Shown piece by piece: positions 5,251 through 12,090 of a stretch of DNA of 12,659 nucleotides. Under the pieces are notes generated by a model that saw nothing but the letters and a program-made list of their open reading frames with translations, did no database searches and had not been told where the DNA came from. A program made the translations under genes and the position numbers. The stretch covers positions 1 through 12,659 of the forward strand of contig CAZXJB010000077.1 of assembly GCA_964640965.1 (NCBI GenBank), written 5' to 3'. Origin of the DNA: HRBIN12 sp964640965. GTDB taxonomy: Bacteria; Actinomycetota; UBA4738; HRBIN12. Each line of letters begins with the position of its first letter. Within the stretch, counting starts at the first letter, position 1.

Positions 5251-6390
5251 GTGGCCGAGGTCGCGGTCGTCGGCGGCGGCGTCATCGGCCTCGCCGTCGC
5301 CCGCGAGCTCGCCCGCGCCGGGCTCACCGACGTCGTGGTGCTCGAGCGGGAGGCCGCCGGCGCCCGGGGCTCGACGTCCCGGGCGAACGGCGGCTTCCGC
5401 GCGCAGTTCACCACGCGCCCGAACATCGAGCTCTCGCGGTGGTCCATCGCGGAGCTCGAGCGCCTGGAGGCCGAGACCGGGCTGTGCTCGCTCCAGCAGG
5501 TCGGGTACCTGCTCATGACGGGGACCGAGGAGGGCGAGCGGGGGCTGCGGGCGGCCGTGGAGCTCCAGCACGCGCTCGGCGTGCCGACCGAGTGGCTCTC
5601 GCCCGAGGAGGTCCTCGCACGAGCACCGTTCGTGCGCCCCGACGGCCTGCGCGCCGGGACGTTCCACGCGCGCGACGGCCTGCTCGACCCGTACGGGGTC
5701 GCCCGCGCGATGGAGCAGCAGGCCCGGGCGGCGGGCGTCCGGATCGCCTGCGGCGCGGAGGTCCGCCGGATCCGCCGCCTGGACGGCGGGTTCGAGCTCG
5801 AGCACGCCGGCGGGCGCGAGCGCGCGCGGTGGGTCGTGGACGCCGCCGGGCCCGACGCGCGCGAGGTCGCCGCGATGCTCGGGGTCGAGGTGCCGGTCCA
5901 GCCGGTGCGCCGCAACCTCGCCTTCGCCCCGGCGCCGCCCGGCGAGCCGATCCCGATGTGCGTGGACCTCGACACGGGGGTGCTCGTGCGGCGCGAGCGC
6001 GCCGGCGGGTACGTGATCGCGTACTCGAACCCCGACGATCCGCCGGGGCGCGAGACCTCGGTCGACCCCCGCTTCTTCGAGGACCTCGCCGCCCGCGTCG
6101 GCAACCGCTTCCCCTTCCTCGAGGAGCTCCCGATCGACCGCGCCCGCTCGTGGGCCGGCCTGTACCCGGAGACGCCCGACCACCACGCGATCGTGGGGCA
6201 CGCCCCGGGCATCCCGGGGTTCGTGCTCTGCGTCGGCTTCGGCGGGCACGGGATCATGCACGCGCCCGCGGCGGGCCGGGCCGTCGCCGAGCTCATCACC
6301 CTCGGTCGGTGTGAGACCTTCGACCTGCACCCGCTGAGACCCGAGCGCTTCGCCGAGGGCGACCTCGTCGTCGAGGCCGCCGTGCTGTAG
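5251..6390 (+). CDS. FAD-dependent oxidoreductase (DAO / sarcosine-oxidase beta-like)
   Basis: The protein has 379 residues. It opens with a Rossmann motif, VAVVGGGVIGLAVARELA (GxGxxG at 8-13), and Glu32 ends the second strand to bind the FAD ribose. GSTSRANGGFRAQF (40-53) matches the second FAD-contact loop of the D-amino-acid/sarcosine/glycine oxidase superfamily. Near the C-terminus, GLYPETPDHHAIVG and GFGGHGIMHAP (329-339) are the usual substrate- and flavin-side motifs. The cysteine that binds FAD covalently in monomeric sarcosine oxidase is absent, so FAD is probably non-covalent. Expected chemistry is oxidation of a secondary amine or amino acid; the substrate is unknown. The start is a GTG 4 nt after the preceding stop, with no clear Shine-Dalgarno, suggesting translational coupling. 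No alpha, gamma or delta subunit genes are nearby. Confidence 0.9.
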   Translation: MAEVAVVGGGVIGLAVARELARAGLTDVVVLEREAAGARGSTSRANGGFRAQFTTRPNIELSRWSIAELERLEAETGLCSLQQVGYLLMTGTEEGERGLRAAVELQHALGVPTEWLSPEEVLARAPFVRPDGLRAGTFHARDGLLDPYGVARAMEQQARAAGVRIACGAEVRRIRRLDGGFELEHAGGRERARWVVDAAGPDAREVAAMLGVEVPVQPVRRNLAFAPAPPGEPIPMCVDLDTGVLVRRERAGGYVIAYSNPDDPPGRETSVDPRFFEDLAARVGNRFPFLEELPIDRARSWAGLYPETPDHHAIVGHAPGIPGFVLCVGFGGHGIMHAPAAGRAVAELITLGRCETFDLHPLRPERFAEGDLVVEAAVL

Positions 6391-6413
6391 CCACGTCCGC
6401 CGCGCCGGGGACC

Positions 6414-6893
6414 TCAGGCCGACAGGGCCTCGACGAGCTGGTTTTCGAGGAACGTCAGGTAGGCGTAGACCGCGTACATCCGGACGCGCTCGTCGTCCTC
6501 GGGCAGCGCGGCGAAGTCCTCGAAGGTGGTCTCCTCCGTCACGTCCAAGCGCGTGCCGAGCACCAGGCGTACGTCGTTGATCGCCGAGAGCCACGCGAGC
6601 AGCTCCTCCTCGGTCAGGCGCTCGGCGTCGGCCGTCCGCTCCATCGTCTCGGCCGCGGCCAGGCGCCCGGCGAGGAGCTCGTCCCGGGTCAGGCGCTCGA
6701 ACTCGGCCCGCAGGCGCTCGTCCTCGAGCGAGGCCGGTGGGAAGAGCCGGCGCAGGGCCGGATCGGCGGCGGGATCGCCCTCGGTGAGGAGCGTCCGCAG
6801 CTGCCGGGGCACCGTCCGCAGCAGCTCGCGCTCGGCGGCCGGCAGGCGCACGAGGTACCCGCCGCGGCGGCTGCGCTTGATGCGGGGCGCCAT
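6414..6893 (-). CDS. DUF2017 family protein
   Basis: The protein has 159 residues. It opens with a basic stretch, RIKRSRRGGYLVRLPAAERELLRTVPRQL, followed by a short linker containing the typical DPALRRLFPPAS (44-55). The rest is largely helical, with the conserved segments LTEEELLAWLSAINDVRLVLGTRL (93-115) and YAVYAYLTFLENQLVEAL near the end. This arrangement is that of DUF2017, an actinobacterial family usually encoded directly after clpS. Function is unknown; the constant pairing suggests a link to ClpS/Clp proteolysis, which is inference from context. Its ATG shares one base with the clpS stop (TGATG), so the two are translationally coupled. Confidence 0.9.
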   Translation of the reverse strand: MAPRIKRSRRGGYLVRLPAAERELLRTVPRQLRTLLTEGDPAADPALRRLFPPASLEDERLRAEFERLTRDELLAGRLAAAETMERTADAERLTEEELLAWLSAINDVRLVLGTRLDVTEETTFEDFAALPEDDERVRMYAVYAYLTFLENQLVEALSA

Positions 6894-7186
6894 CAGCGGT
6901 CCCTCTGCATCGTGGCCCACAGGCCGTGGGCGTGCAGGCGCGCCACGTCGTGCTCGCACTTCTCGCGCGTGCCGTGCGAGACCACGGCCTTGCCCTTGTG
7001 GTGCACGTCGAGCATGAGCTTCGTCGCCTTCTCCCGGCTGTAGCCGAAGAGCTTCTGGAAGACCCACACCACGTAGGACATCAGGTTGATCGGGTCGTTC
7101 CAGACGATGACGACCCACGGGACGTCGGGCTCGACGTCCCGCTCGCCCGTCGGGCGGTCGACCTCGACCGGTGCCGTGCTGGCCAC
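6893..7186 (-). CDS. clpS: ATP-dependent Clp protease adaptor ClpS
   Basis: ClpS binds N-degron substrates and delivers them to ClpAP or ClpCP in the cytoplasm. The 97-residue product has a flexible N-terminal tail (about residues 1-22), then the core fold. VVIVWNDPINLMSYVVWVFQ contains Asn30-Asp31 of the N-degron pocket, LMLDVHHKGKAVV contains His62 (equivalent to His66 in E. coli), and a helix-strand tail ends in GLWATMQRD. The GTG at 7186 gives a normal family length and has TACCCT 6 nt upstream. It lies 17 nt after the acyltransferase stop and overlaps DUF2017 by one base, so it may be read both from its own promoter and from the upstream gene. Confidence 0.96.
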   Translation of the reverse strand: MASTAPVEVDRPTGERDVEPDVPWVVIVWNDPINLMSYVVWVFQKLFGYSREKATKLMLDVHHKGKAVVSHGTREKCEHDVARLHAHGLWATMQRDR

Positions 7187-7192
7187 GCGACC

Positions 7193-7198
7193 AGGGTA
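7193..7198 (-). promoter_or_regulatory. Putative -10 box (TACCCT) for clpS, leaderless layout
   Basis: TACCCT on the minus strand fits TAnnnT and ends 6 nt before the GTG at 7186. It lies in the 17-nt gap after the acyltransferase gene. No -35 is visible. Confidence 0.35.
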
Positions 7199-7203
7199 CG
7201 ACC

Positions 7204-8421
7204 TCAGCCGCGGGGCGGCGGCCGCCGCTCGAAGCGGCCGAAGATCGCGACGAGGGCGGCGAGCACGAGCCCCGGGACGAGGATCCACAGCGGGCGCTCG
7301 AGCCACCAGCGGGCCGTCGAGTCGGCCTCGCGGCCGAAGCCGAGCGGCCACAGCAGGAGCACCGCGAGCAGGTAGGCGGTCATGTGCCACAGGAAGAGGG
7401 TCATGATGATGCCGTTCACGAAGATCGTCGCCTTCCACGGGCCCGGCCGGGCGACCCACCGCGCGAGCGCCGGCCGCAGCAGCATCACCGCGCCGATCGA
7501 CCACACGCCGGCGAGCAGGAAGCAGACCGTCGGCGGGTACGCGTTCGAGATCGGCTCGACGTCGGTGCCGAGCAGGCTCTTCGGGTAGTGGCCGATCGTC
7601 GGGAACCAGTCGAACCGCGCCTCGCCGAAGGGACGGAACACCCACGGGTTGGTGAGCAGGACGAGGCCGCCGAGCCCGACGGCCACCATCGCCCAGAGCG
7701 CGCGCCGCGGCCACCGCAGCATGGAGCCGTCCGCGTAGGCGTGCCCGAGCTGATGGGGGAACAGCAGCACCAGCACGATGTTCAGGTACCGCACCCCGGG
7801 GTGTCCGAGGCCGAAGCCCACGACGTCCACGACCACCGTCGAGGCCGCCATGACGGCGGGGACCCACAGGCCGAAGCGGCGGTGCAGCCGAACCGTGGCC
7901 GGCGCGATCGCCACCACGACGAGGTACGCGCCCAGGAACCACAGGGGCCCGAACGGCAGCGTCGCGGCGGGCGGCAGCACGCCGCGGAGCAGCCGCGTCC
8001 CGCCCCACAGCTCGGGACCCGCGGGGCGACCGGTGTCGGTGAGGTGCAGGAGCACCTGGACGATGAGCCAGAGCCCGAGGAACACGAGCGAGGGCCGCAG
8101 CAGCCGCTCGATCCGGCTCCGGACGAAGGCCCACGTGGAGGCGCCGCGGCGCCGGAACGCGTCGAGCGCGACGAGGTTCGAGAAGCCGCCCACGAAGAAG
8201 AAGATCGGCATCACCTGGAAGACCCAGGTCGCGAGCCACATGCCCGAGGTCACCCCGACCGCGCTGCGGACCCCGATCAGGCCGCGCTCCCACCAGATCA
8301 GCCCGATGAACCAGTGCCCGAGGACGACCGCGCAGATGCTCGCCGCGCGCAGCAGGTCCACGTACCGGTCCCGCGTGGCCGGGGTGCTCGCGGCGAGCTC
8401 GTCGAGTCGGCTCGGGCGCAC
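7204..8421 (-). CDS. Acyltransferase 3 family membrane protein
   Basis: An integral membrane acyltransferase of 405 residues with about ten hydrophobic segments, typical of the family that O-acylates sugars, glycolipids or peptidoglycan-linked polymers at the inner membrane. The first segment contains RDRYVDLLRAASICAVVLGHW, matching the conserved R-x-x-x-x-D-x-L-R-a and catalytic-type His of the family. QVMPIFFFVGGFSN and RIERLLRPSLVFLGLW follow, and PFGPLWFLGAYLVVV lies mid-protein. The tail ends in a short basic stretch (GRFERRPPPRG). The GTG at 8421 is preceded by GGGGAGG about 4 nt away. An ATG at 8487 would add 22 residues without family character. The acyl donor and acceptor cannot be told from the sequence. 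It is the first gene of the acyltransferase–clpS–DUF2017 run, an apparently unrelated neighbour. Confidence 0.9.
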   Translation of the reverse strand: MRPSRLDELAASTPATRDRYVDLLRAASICAVVLGHWFIGLIWWERGLIGVRSAVGVTSGMWLATWVFQVMPIFFFVGGFSNLVALDAFRRRGASTWAFVRSRIERLLRPSLVFLGLWLIVQVLLHLTDTGRPAGPELWGGTRLLRGVLPPAATLPFGPLWFLGAYLVVVAIAPATVRLHRRFGLWVPAVMAASTVVVDVVGFGLGHPGVRYLNIVLVLLFPHQLGHAYADGSMLRWPRRALWAMVAVGLGGLVLLTNPWVFRPFGEARFDWFPTIGHYPKSLLGTDVEPISNAYPPTVCFLLAGVWSIGAVMLLRPALARWVARPGPWKATIFVNGIIMTLFLWHMTAYLLAVLLLWPLGFGREADSTARWWLERPLWILVPGLVLAALVAIFGRFERRPPPRG

Positions 8422-8458
8422 GGCTCCTCCCCAGGGAGCCCGGGCGGGCCCCGGGCGA

Positions 8459-8464
8459 ACCGTA
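8459..8464 (-). promoter_or_regulatory. Possible -10 box (TACGGT) for the acyltransferase gene
   Basis: TACGGT on the minus strand fits TAnnnT and would start transcription near 8451. That gives a leader of about 30 nt containing the Shine-Dalgarno of the GTG at 8421. The -35 position is poor. Confidence 0.3.
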
Positions 8465-8491
8465 CCGCGCTCACGGGCCCCGCGCATCGGG

Positions 8492-8497
8492 CATCAT
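8492..8497 (+). promoter_or_regulatory. Weak -10-like hexamer (CATCAT) for the PECR-like gene, leaderless layout
   Basis: CATCAT keeps A2 and T6 of the -10 consensus and lies 7 nt before the ATG at 8505. It overlaps the alternative ATG at 8496. There is no -35, and the first base is off-consensus. Confidence 0.25.
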
Positions 8498-8504
8498 GGG
8501 GCCC

Positions 8505-9305
8505 ATGACCGAGCTCCGACCCGTGCTCACGGAGGACGCGAACGCCGGCCTCGTCGCGCTCGTCACCGGCGGGGGTACCGGCCTCGGCCGCGCGATCGCC
8601 CGCGAGTACGCCCGCACCGGCGCGAGCCTCGTCATCGCCGGCCGCCGTCCCGAGCCCCTGGAGGCCACCCGCGCCGAGCTCGAGGCGCGCGGCACCGCGT
8701 GCCTGGCCGTCCCCACCGACGTGCGCGAGCCCGACCAGGTGCAGGCCCTCGTCGACGCCGCGCTCGAGCGCTTCGGCCGCATCGACGTGCTCGTGAACAA
8801 CGCCGGCGGGCAGTTCGCGGCGCCCGCCGAGCAGATCTCGCTGAAGGGCTGGCGGGCGGTCCACCGCCTGAACGTGGACGCGGTCTGGGACCTCACGCGG
8901 ACCGTCGCGACCCGCTCGATGATCCCGAACCGCCGCGGCCTGGTCGTGTTCATCGGCTTCAGCCCCCGGCGAGGCGTGCCGCTCATGATCCACTCGGCGG
9001 CGGCGCGGGCGGCGCTGGAGAACCTGGCCGGCGGCATCGCGATCGAGTGGAGCCGGTACGGCATCCGGGCGGTGTGCGTCGCGACCGGCGCGATCGACAC
9101 CGAGGCCTTCCGCGCCTACGGGGACGCGTTCGTCGAGGAGGCGCTGCGCACGAGCCCCCTCGGCCGGCTCATCGCCCCGGAGGAGGTCGCCGCCCTCATC
9201 GCCTTCCTCGCCACCCCGGCCGCCGCCTCGATCACCGGCACGACGATCGTCGTGGACACCGGGAACGACGCCTGGGGGCTCGGCTACCCGCCGCCGCGGG
9301 ACTGA
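8505..9305 (+). CDS. SDR-fold enoyl-CoA reductase, PECR-like
   Basis: A short-chain dehydrogenase of 266 residues from the ATG at 8505 (269 from 8496). The cofactor loop is VTGGGTGLG (20-28), with AGRR (45-48) after the second strand, which favours NADPH. VNNAGGQF (97-104) followed by PAEQISLKGW closely matches human peroxisomal trans-2-enoyl-CoA reductase (VNNGGGQF, PAEHISSKGW). The active-site region is also PECR-like: where classical SDRs have Y-x-x-x-K, this has HSAAARAALENL, with His163 for Tyr and Ala167 plus Arg168 for the Lys region (human HSGAARAGVYNL). Expected reaction: reduction of a 2-enoyl-CoA, or a related acyl-CoA step. The convergent enoyl-CoA hydratase supports acyl-CoA metabolism. 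The stop overlaps that gene's 3' end by 22 nt. Confidence 0.88.
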   Translation: MTELRPVLTEDANAGLVALVTGGGTGLGRAIAREYARTGASLVIAGRRPEPLEATRAELEARGTACLAVPTDVREPDQVQALVDAALERFGRIDVLVNNAGGQFAAPAEQISLKGWRAVHRLNVDAVWDLTRTVATRSMIPNRRGLVVFIGFSPRRGVPLMIHSAAARAALENLAGGIAIEWSRYGIRAVCVATGAIDTEAFRAYGDAFVEEALRTSPLGRLIAPEEVAALIAFLATPAAASITGTTIVVDTGNDAWGLGYPPPRD

Positions 9306-10060
9306 CGCCGGCGCTCCTCGAAGGCGGCCGTCGCCGCTCCGTGCTCCTTTGTCTGCGCGAGCATCCCGTACGCGAGGCGCTCGATCAGCAGGCCGGCCTC
9401 GCGCGAGGACTCCGCGGCGGCCTCGACGGCCGCCTTGGCCACCTCCACCGCGAGCGGCGGCAGCGCCGCGAGCTCGGTCCCCATCCGGACGGCTCGGGCC
9501 TCCGCCTCGCCCTCCGGAACGACGACCGTGACGAGCCCGAGCCGCTCCGCCTCCTCGGCATCGACGCGATCGCCAAGCAGCAGGAGCTCCTTCGCCCGCG
9601 CCGCCCCGACCAGCCGCACGAGCCGCTGCGTGCCGCCCGAGGAGGGCACGATGCCGAGGCCCACCTCGGGCAGCCCGAGCACCGCCGTCCGATCGGCCAC
9701 GCGGAAGTCGCACGCGAGCGCGAGCTCGAGCCCCCCGCCCAGGCAGTAGCCGTGGATCGCCGCGATCGTGGGCGTCGGCAGCGCGGCGAGTCGCTCGTAC
9801 ACGCGACCGGTCCCGCGGTAGTAGGCGAGGATCGCGGCGGGCGTCTGCTCTCGCATCTCGTGCACGTCGGCGCCGGCCGAGAACGCCCGGCCCACCCCGG
9901 CGAGCACGACCGCCCCGGCCGAGCGCACCTCCTCGGCCTCCAGCGCCGCGGCGAGCTCGCCCTCGAGGGCGCCGGACAGGGCGTTCAGCTTCTCCGGCCG
10001 GTTCAGCACGAGCACGGCGACGGGCCCCTCGCGGCGGATGAGGACCAGCTCGCGCTCCAT
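9284..10060 (-). CDS. Enoyl-CoA hydratase/isomerase (crotonase) family protein
   Basis: A crotonase-fold protein of 258 residues, the usual family length, that would add water across a 2-enoyl-CoA. It has the N-terminal LNRPEKLNALSGAL, the oxyanion segment AFSAGADVHEM (59-69) and GYCLGGGLELALACDFRVA (105-122). Both catalytic glutamates of true hydratases are present, Glu112 (GGGLE) and Glu132 (GLPEVGLG), followed by PSSGGTQRL (139-147). The C-terminal KEHGAATAAFEERR is the conserved CoA-side helix. The ATG at 10060 lacks a clear Shine-Dalgarno but has CATACT 8 nt upstream. The gene converges with the PECR-like reductase, overlapping it by 22 nt, and diverges from the DUF2157 gene. Substrate chain length cannot be inferred. 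Confidence 0.94.
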   Translation of the reverse strand: MERELVLIRREGPVAVLVLNRPEKLNALSGALEGELAAALEAEEVRSAGAVVLAGVGRAFSAGADVHEMREQTPAAILAYYRGTGRVYERLAALPTPTIAAIHGYCLGGGLELALACDFRVADRTAVLGLPEVGLGIVPSSGGTQRLVRLVGAARAKELLLLGDRVDAEEAERLGLVTVVVPEGEAEARAVRMGTELAALPPLAVEVAKAAVEAAAESSREAGLLIERLAYGMLAQTKEHGAATAAFEERRRQSRGGG

Positions 10061-10068
10061 GGGCACGG

Positions 10069-10074
10069 AGTATG
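10069..10074 (-). promoter_or_regulatory. Putative -10 box (CATACT) for the enoyl-CoA hydratase gene
   Basis: CATACT on the minus strand is one base from TATACT and ends 8 nt before the ATG at 10060, compatible with a leaderless or near-leaderless transcript. No -35 is apparent. Confidence 0.35.
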
Positions 10075-10132
10075 CCGCTTGGGCGGCGACCCCCGCAGGA
10101 CGATGATGCGGCCGAGGGGAAGGAGGCCTGCC

Positions 10133-11110
10133 ATGCCCACGGATCCCGGCCACCACCAGCCCATCGACCCCGCCCTCCACGCGAAGCTCCATCGCTGGGT
10201 CGCGGCCTCGCTCATCACCGCGGCCGAGGCCGAGGCGATCGAGGACTTCGAGTCCCGGAGCGCTCCGATCGCCGCGCGTCGCGTGCCGCTCGTGACCGAG
10301 GCCCTCGCCTACCTCGGCGCCGCCCTCGCCGCGGCGGCCGCGGCGGTGCTCCTCGGCGATCGCTGGCAGGAGCTCGCCCCGACCGTCCACGTCGCCGCCG
10401 TCGGATCGGGGGCCGCGATCGCCCTCGCGGGCGGGTGGGCGCTCCGTCGCAGCGAGGAGCCCGCGTTCGCCCGGACCACGAGCGTCCTGTGGTTCGCGGG
10501 GACCGGGCTCGTCGCCTGGCTCGCCGGGCTGATCGCCGGCGAGGTGCTCGAGCACGGCGGCCGGGTGCCGCTCCTCGCGGCCGCCGCCGCGGCGACCGTC
10601 TGCGGAGCGATCCTGTTCGCGCTGCGCCGCAGGGCGCTCCAGCAGATCGCGTTGTTCGCCGGCCTCGTCGCCCTCGTGGCGACGGCCTTCGGCGAGCCGC
10701 CGAGCTCACCGACCGCCGTGTGGGTCGTCGGCGCCGTCTGGGTCGCGGCCGCGACCCTGGGCGTGCTGCGCCCGGACCGCCCCGCGGCCGCGGCCGGCGC
10801 CCTCGTCGCGCTGTACGCGCCGGCGCCCCTCTCGGCCGCGGGCGAGGGCTGGGGGCTGTGGCTCGGCCTGGGGACCGCAGCCGCCCTCCTCGCGATGAGC
10901 GTGTGGCGCCGCGAGCCCATCCTGCTCGGGCTCGGCGGGGTCGGGCTGTTCGGGTACCTCGTCGCGGTGCTCGCGGACGCCTTCGGCGGCACGGCGGGCA
11001 TGCCGATCGCCCTGCTCCTCGCCGGCGCGATCGTGCTCGCGCTCGCGCTCGGGTACGCGCGTCGCTCCGGACGAGTGGCTACCCGTACTGCTCCGCGAAG
11101 TCCTTCGTGA
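10133..11110 (+). CDS. DUF2157 family membrane protein
   Basis: A polytopic membrane protein of 325 residues. The cytoplasmic N-terminus, LHAKLHRWVAASLITAAEAE (residues about 14-33), is the signature of DUF2157: a tryptophan-containing helix, then a leucine-isoleucine-threonine turn before an acidic helix. About eight to ten Ala/Leu/Val-rich membrane segments follow, separated by short basic loops (ALRRRALQQ, LRPDRPA, VWRREP). No catalytic motif is visible and the family's function is unknown. The ATG at 10133 has a strong AGGAGG 6 nt upstream. The 3' end overlaps the convergent YbaK-type gene by 32 nt. It is divergent from the enoyl-CoA hydratase gene, with 72 nt between starts. Confidence 0.82.
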   Translation: MPTDPGHHQPIDPALHAKLHRWVAASLITAAEAEAIEDFESRSAPIAARRVPLVTEALAYLGAALAAAAAAVLLGDRWQELAPTVHVAAVGSGAAIALAGGWALRRSEEPAFARTTSVLWFAGTGLVAWLAGLIAGEVLEHGGRVPLLAAAAAATVCGAILFALRRRALQQIALFAGLVALVATAFGEPPSSPTAVWVVGAVWVAAATLGVLRPDRPAAAAGALVALYAPAPLSAAGEGWGLWLGLGTAAALLAMSVWRREPILLGLGGVGLFGYLVAVLADAFGGTAGMPIALLLAGAIVLALALGYARRSGRVATRTAPRSPS

Positions 11111-11555
11111 TCTTCGCGACGGTGATCGGCTCGTCCCGGAACACGTCCTCCGCGCGCGCCTTGATCGACTCGGTCTGCGCCCCCGCCGCGAACACGATCG
11201 TCTCGTGCTGGAGCACCTCGGGGTCCACGTAGGCGTGCATCTTCAGCAGCCCCCCGAGCGGCGGCAGGCTCCCGAGCTCGATGCCCGGCAGGTCGCGCTC
11301 GATCTCCTGCTCCGTCGCGAGGTGCGCGTGCTTGTCGCCGACCACGTCCTCGACCAGGCGCATGTCCAGCCGGCGGTCGCCGGGGATCACGGCGAGCGCG
11401 TGGCCGGAGGACGTGTCGAGCAGGAGCGTCTTCACCACCGCGTCCGCCTCGATGCCGAGCGCCCGCGCCTCGTCGATCGTCGTGTAGGTCTTCTCGTGCG
11501 AGATCGCCTCGAACGGGACGCCCTTGCGCTCCAGGTACTCGGTGACGAGCGACAT
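11079..11555 (-). CDS. YbaK/EbsC family aminoacyl-tRNA deacylase
   Basis: The protein has 158 residues and the INS/YbaK fold, which hydrolyses mischarged aminoacyl-tRNAs (for example Cys- or Ala-tRNA(Pro)) in trans. Visible landmarks are TTIDEARALGI near the N-terminus, VVKTLLLDTSSGHALAVIPG with the conserved lysine (Lys42), GDRRLDMRLV, the helix ATEQEIERDLPGIELGSLPP with the G-S-x-P-P loop (95-99), and the C-terminal strand IVFAAGAQTESIKA. Free-standing members differ in substrate and this one cannot be assigned to ProXp or YbaK type. The ATG at 11555 has AGGGAGG 8 nt upstream. The gene is monocistronic, its last 32 nt antisense to the end of the DUF2157 gene. Confidence 0.92.
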   Translation of the reverse strand: MSLVTEYLERKGVPFEAISHEKTYTTIDEARALGIEADAVVKTLLLDTSSGHALAVIPGDRRLDMRLVEDVVGDKHAHLATEQEIERDLPGIELGSLPPLGGLLKMHAYVDPEVLQHETIVFAAGAQTESIKARAEDVFRDEPITVAKITKDFAEQYG

Positions 11556-11586
11556 CGCGATCGCCTCCCTCGGTCCGCCTGCATCC

Positions 11587-11616
11587 AGCCTCCCGCGAGC
11601 GCGACCCCCGGGTCAA
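11587..11616 (-). promoter_or_regulatory. Promoter candidate for the YbaK-family gene
   Basis: On the minus strand TTGACC (11616-11611) and GAGGCT (11592-11587) are 18 nt apart. This would start transcription near 11580, about 25 nt before the ATG at 11555, leaving room for the Shine-Dalgarno. The -35 is good; the -10 keeps only A2 and T6. Confidence 0.4.
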
Positions 11617-11656
11617 GCCCGGTCGGCCGCCCGAGCCCGGGTCGGGTGGCGCGCCC

Positions 11657-11670
11657 GCCCGCGAGCGGGC
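11657..11670. other. Small perfect hairpin upstream of the 11698 gene
   Basis: GCCCG (11657-11661) and CGGGC (11666-11670) form a perfect 5-bp stem around CGAG. It ends 12 nt before the Shine-Dalgarno at 11683. No T-run follows. It may be a leader structure or chance pairing in GC-rich DNA. Confidence 0.25.
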
Positions 11671-11697
11671 AGGATGTGCGGCGGAGGTGATGCCCGC

Positions 11698-12078
11698 GTG
11701 CGGACGCTCATGGGGGTCTTCTTCGTGCTGCACGGCCTCGCCCACGCCGTCGGGATCCTCGCCACGTGGACGCGGGTGGACGTGGGGTTCCGGGACGCGC
11801 TGTGGCTCCTGCCCGGCCGGGTCCGGCTGCGCAGCCCCATCGGGAGCGCGTTCGGCGCGGTGTGGCTCGTCGCGCTCGTCGGCTGGGTGATCGCCGGCGC
11901 GGGCGCCATCGCGGGGGCCGAGTGGTGGCCGGCGCTCGCGGTGAGCTCGGCCGTCGTCTCCCTCGCCGCGATGGTGCCCTGGTGGGACGCGATGCCCCCG
12001 GGCGTCCGCCTCGGCATCCTGGCCGACGTCGTCGTGGTGGTCGCCCTCGTCTCGCCCCTCGGCCGCGGGGTCACCTGA
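11698..12078 (+). CDS. Small integral membrane protein of unknown function
   Basis: I do not recognise the family. The 126-residue product has about four hydrophobic segments: residues about 4-24, which include the pattern VLHGLAHAVGILATW with two histidines; about 50-70 (AVWLVALVGWVIAGAGAI); about 74-92; and about 100-120 (RLGILADVVVVVALV). A loop with charged residues (GRVRLRSP) lies between the first two. H-G-x-A-H in a first membrane helix is seen in some small uncharacterised bacterial membrane proteins, but I can attach no role. The GTG at 11698 has a strong GGAGGTGA 7 nt upstream; an ATG at 11710 is in frame but lacks this spacing. Its stop is 25 nt before the DDAH-like gene. Confidence 0.75.
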   Translation: MRTLMGVFFVLHGLAHAVGILATWTRVDVGFRDALWLLPGRVRLRSPIGSAFGAVWLVALVGWVIAGAGAIAGAEWWPALAVSSAVVSLAAMVPWWDAMPPGVRLGILADVVVVVALVSPLGRGVT

Positions 12079-12090
12079 GCGCGCATCGGA

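Noticed and set aside
6391..6413. Terminator between the FAD oxidoreductase and DUF2017 genes
   Set aside because: The 23-nt convergent gap contains no stem of useful length and no T-run.
8422..8487. ATG at 8487 as start of the acyltransferase
   Set aside because: It would add 22 Arg/Gly/Pro-rich residues before the conserved N-terminus and remove the leader that carries the purine-rich Shine-Dalgarno before the GTG at 8421.
7171..8508. Plus-strand open frame opposite the acyltransferase, rich in His, Glu, Arg and Pro
   Set aside because: The composition is what results from reading a hydrophobic membrane protein gene on the wrong strand. There is no Shine-Dalgarno or motif.
7778..10132. 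Upstream in-frame extension of the DUF2157 gene
   Set aside because: The extension is antisense to the acyltransferase and hydratase genes and overlaps the reductase in another frame. The DUF2157 N-terminal signature and strong Shine-Dalgarno place the start at 10133.
11606..11643. Repeated CCCGGGTC-like words upstream of the YbaK-family gene as an operator
   Set aside because: Two short GC-only matches are expected by chance in this composition, and they do not overlap the predicted promoter symmetrically.
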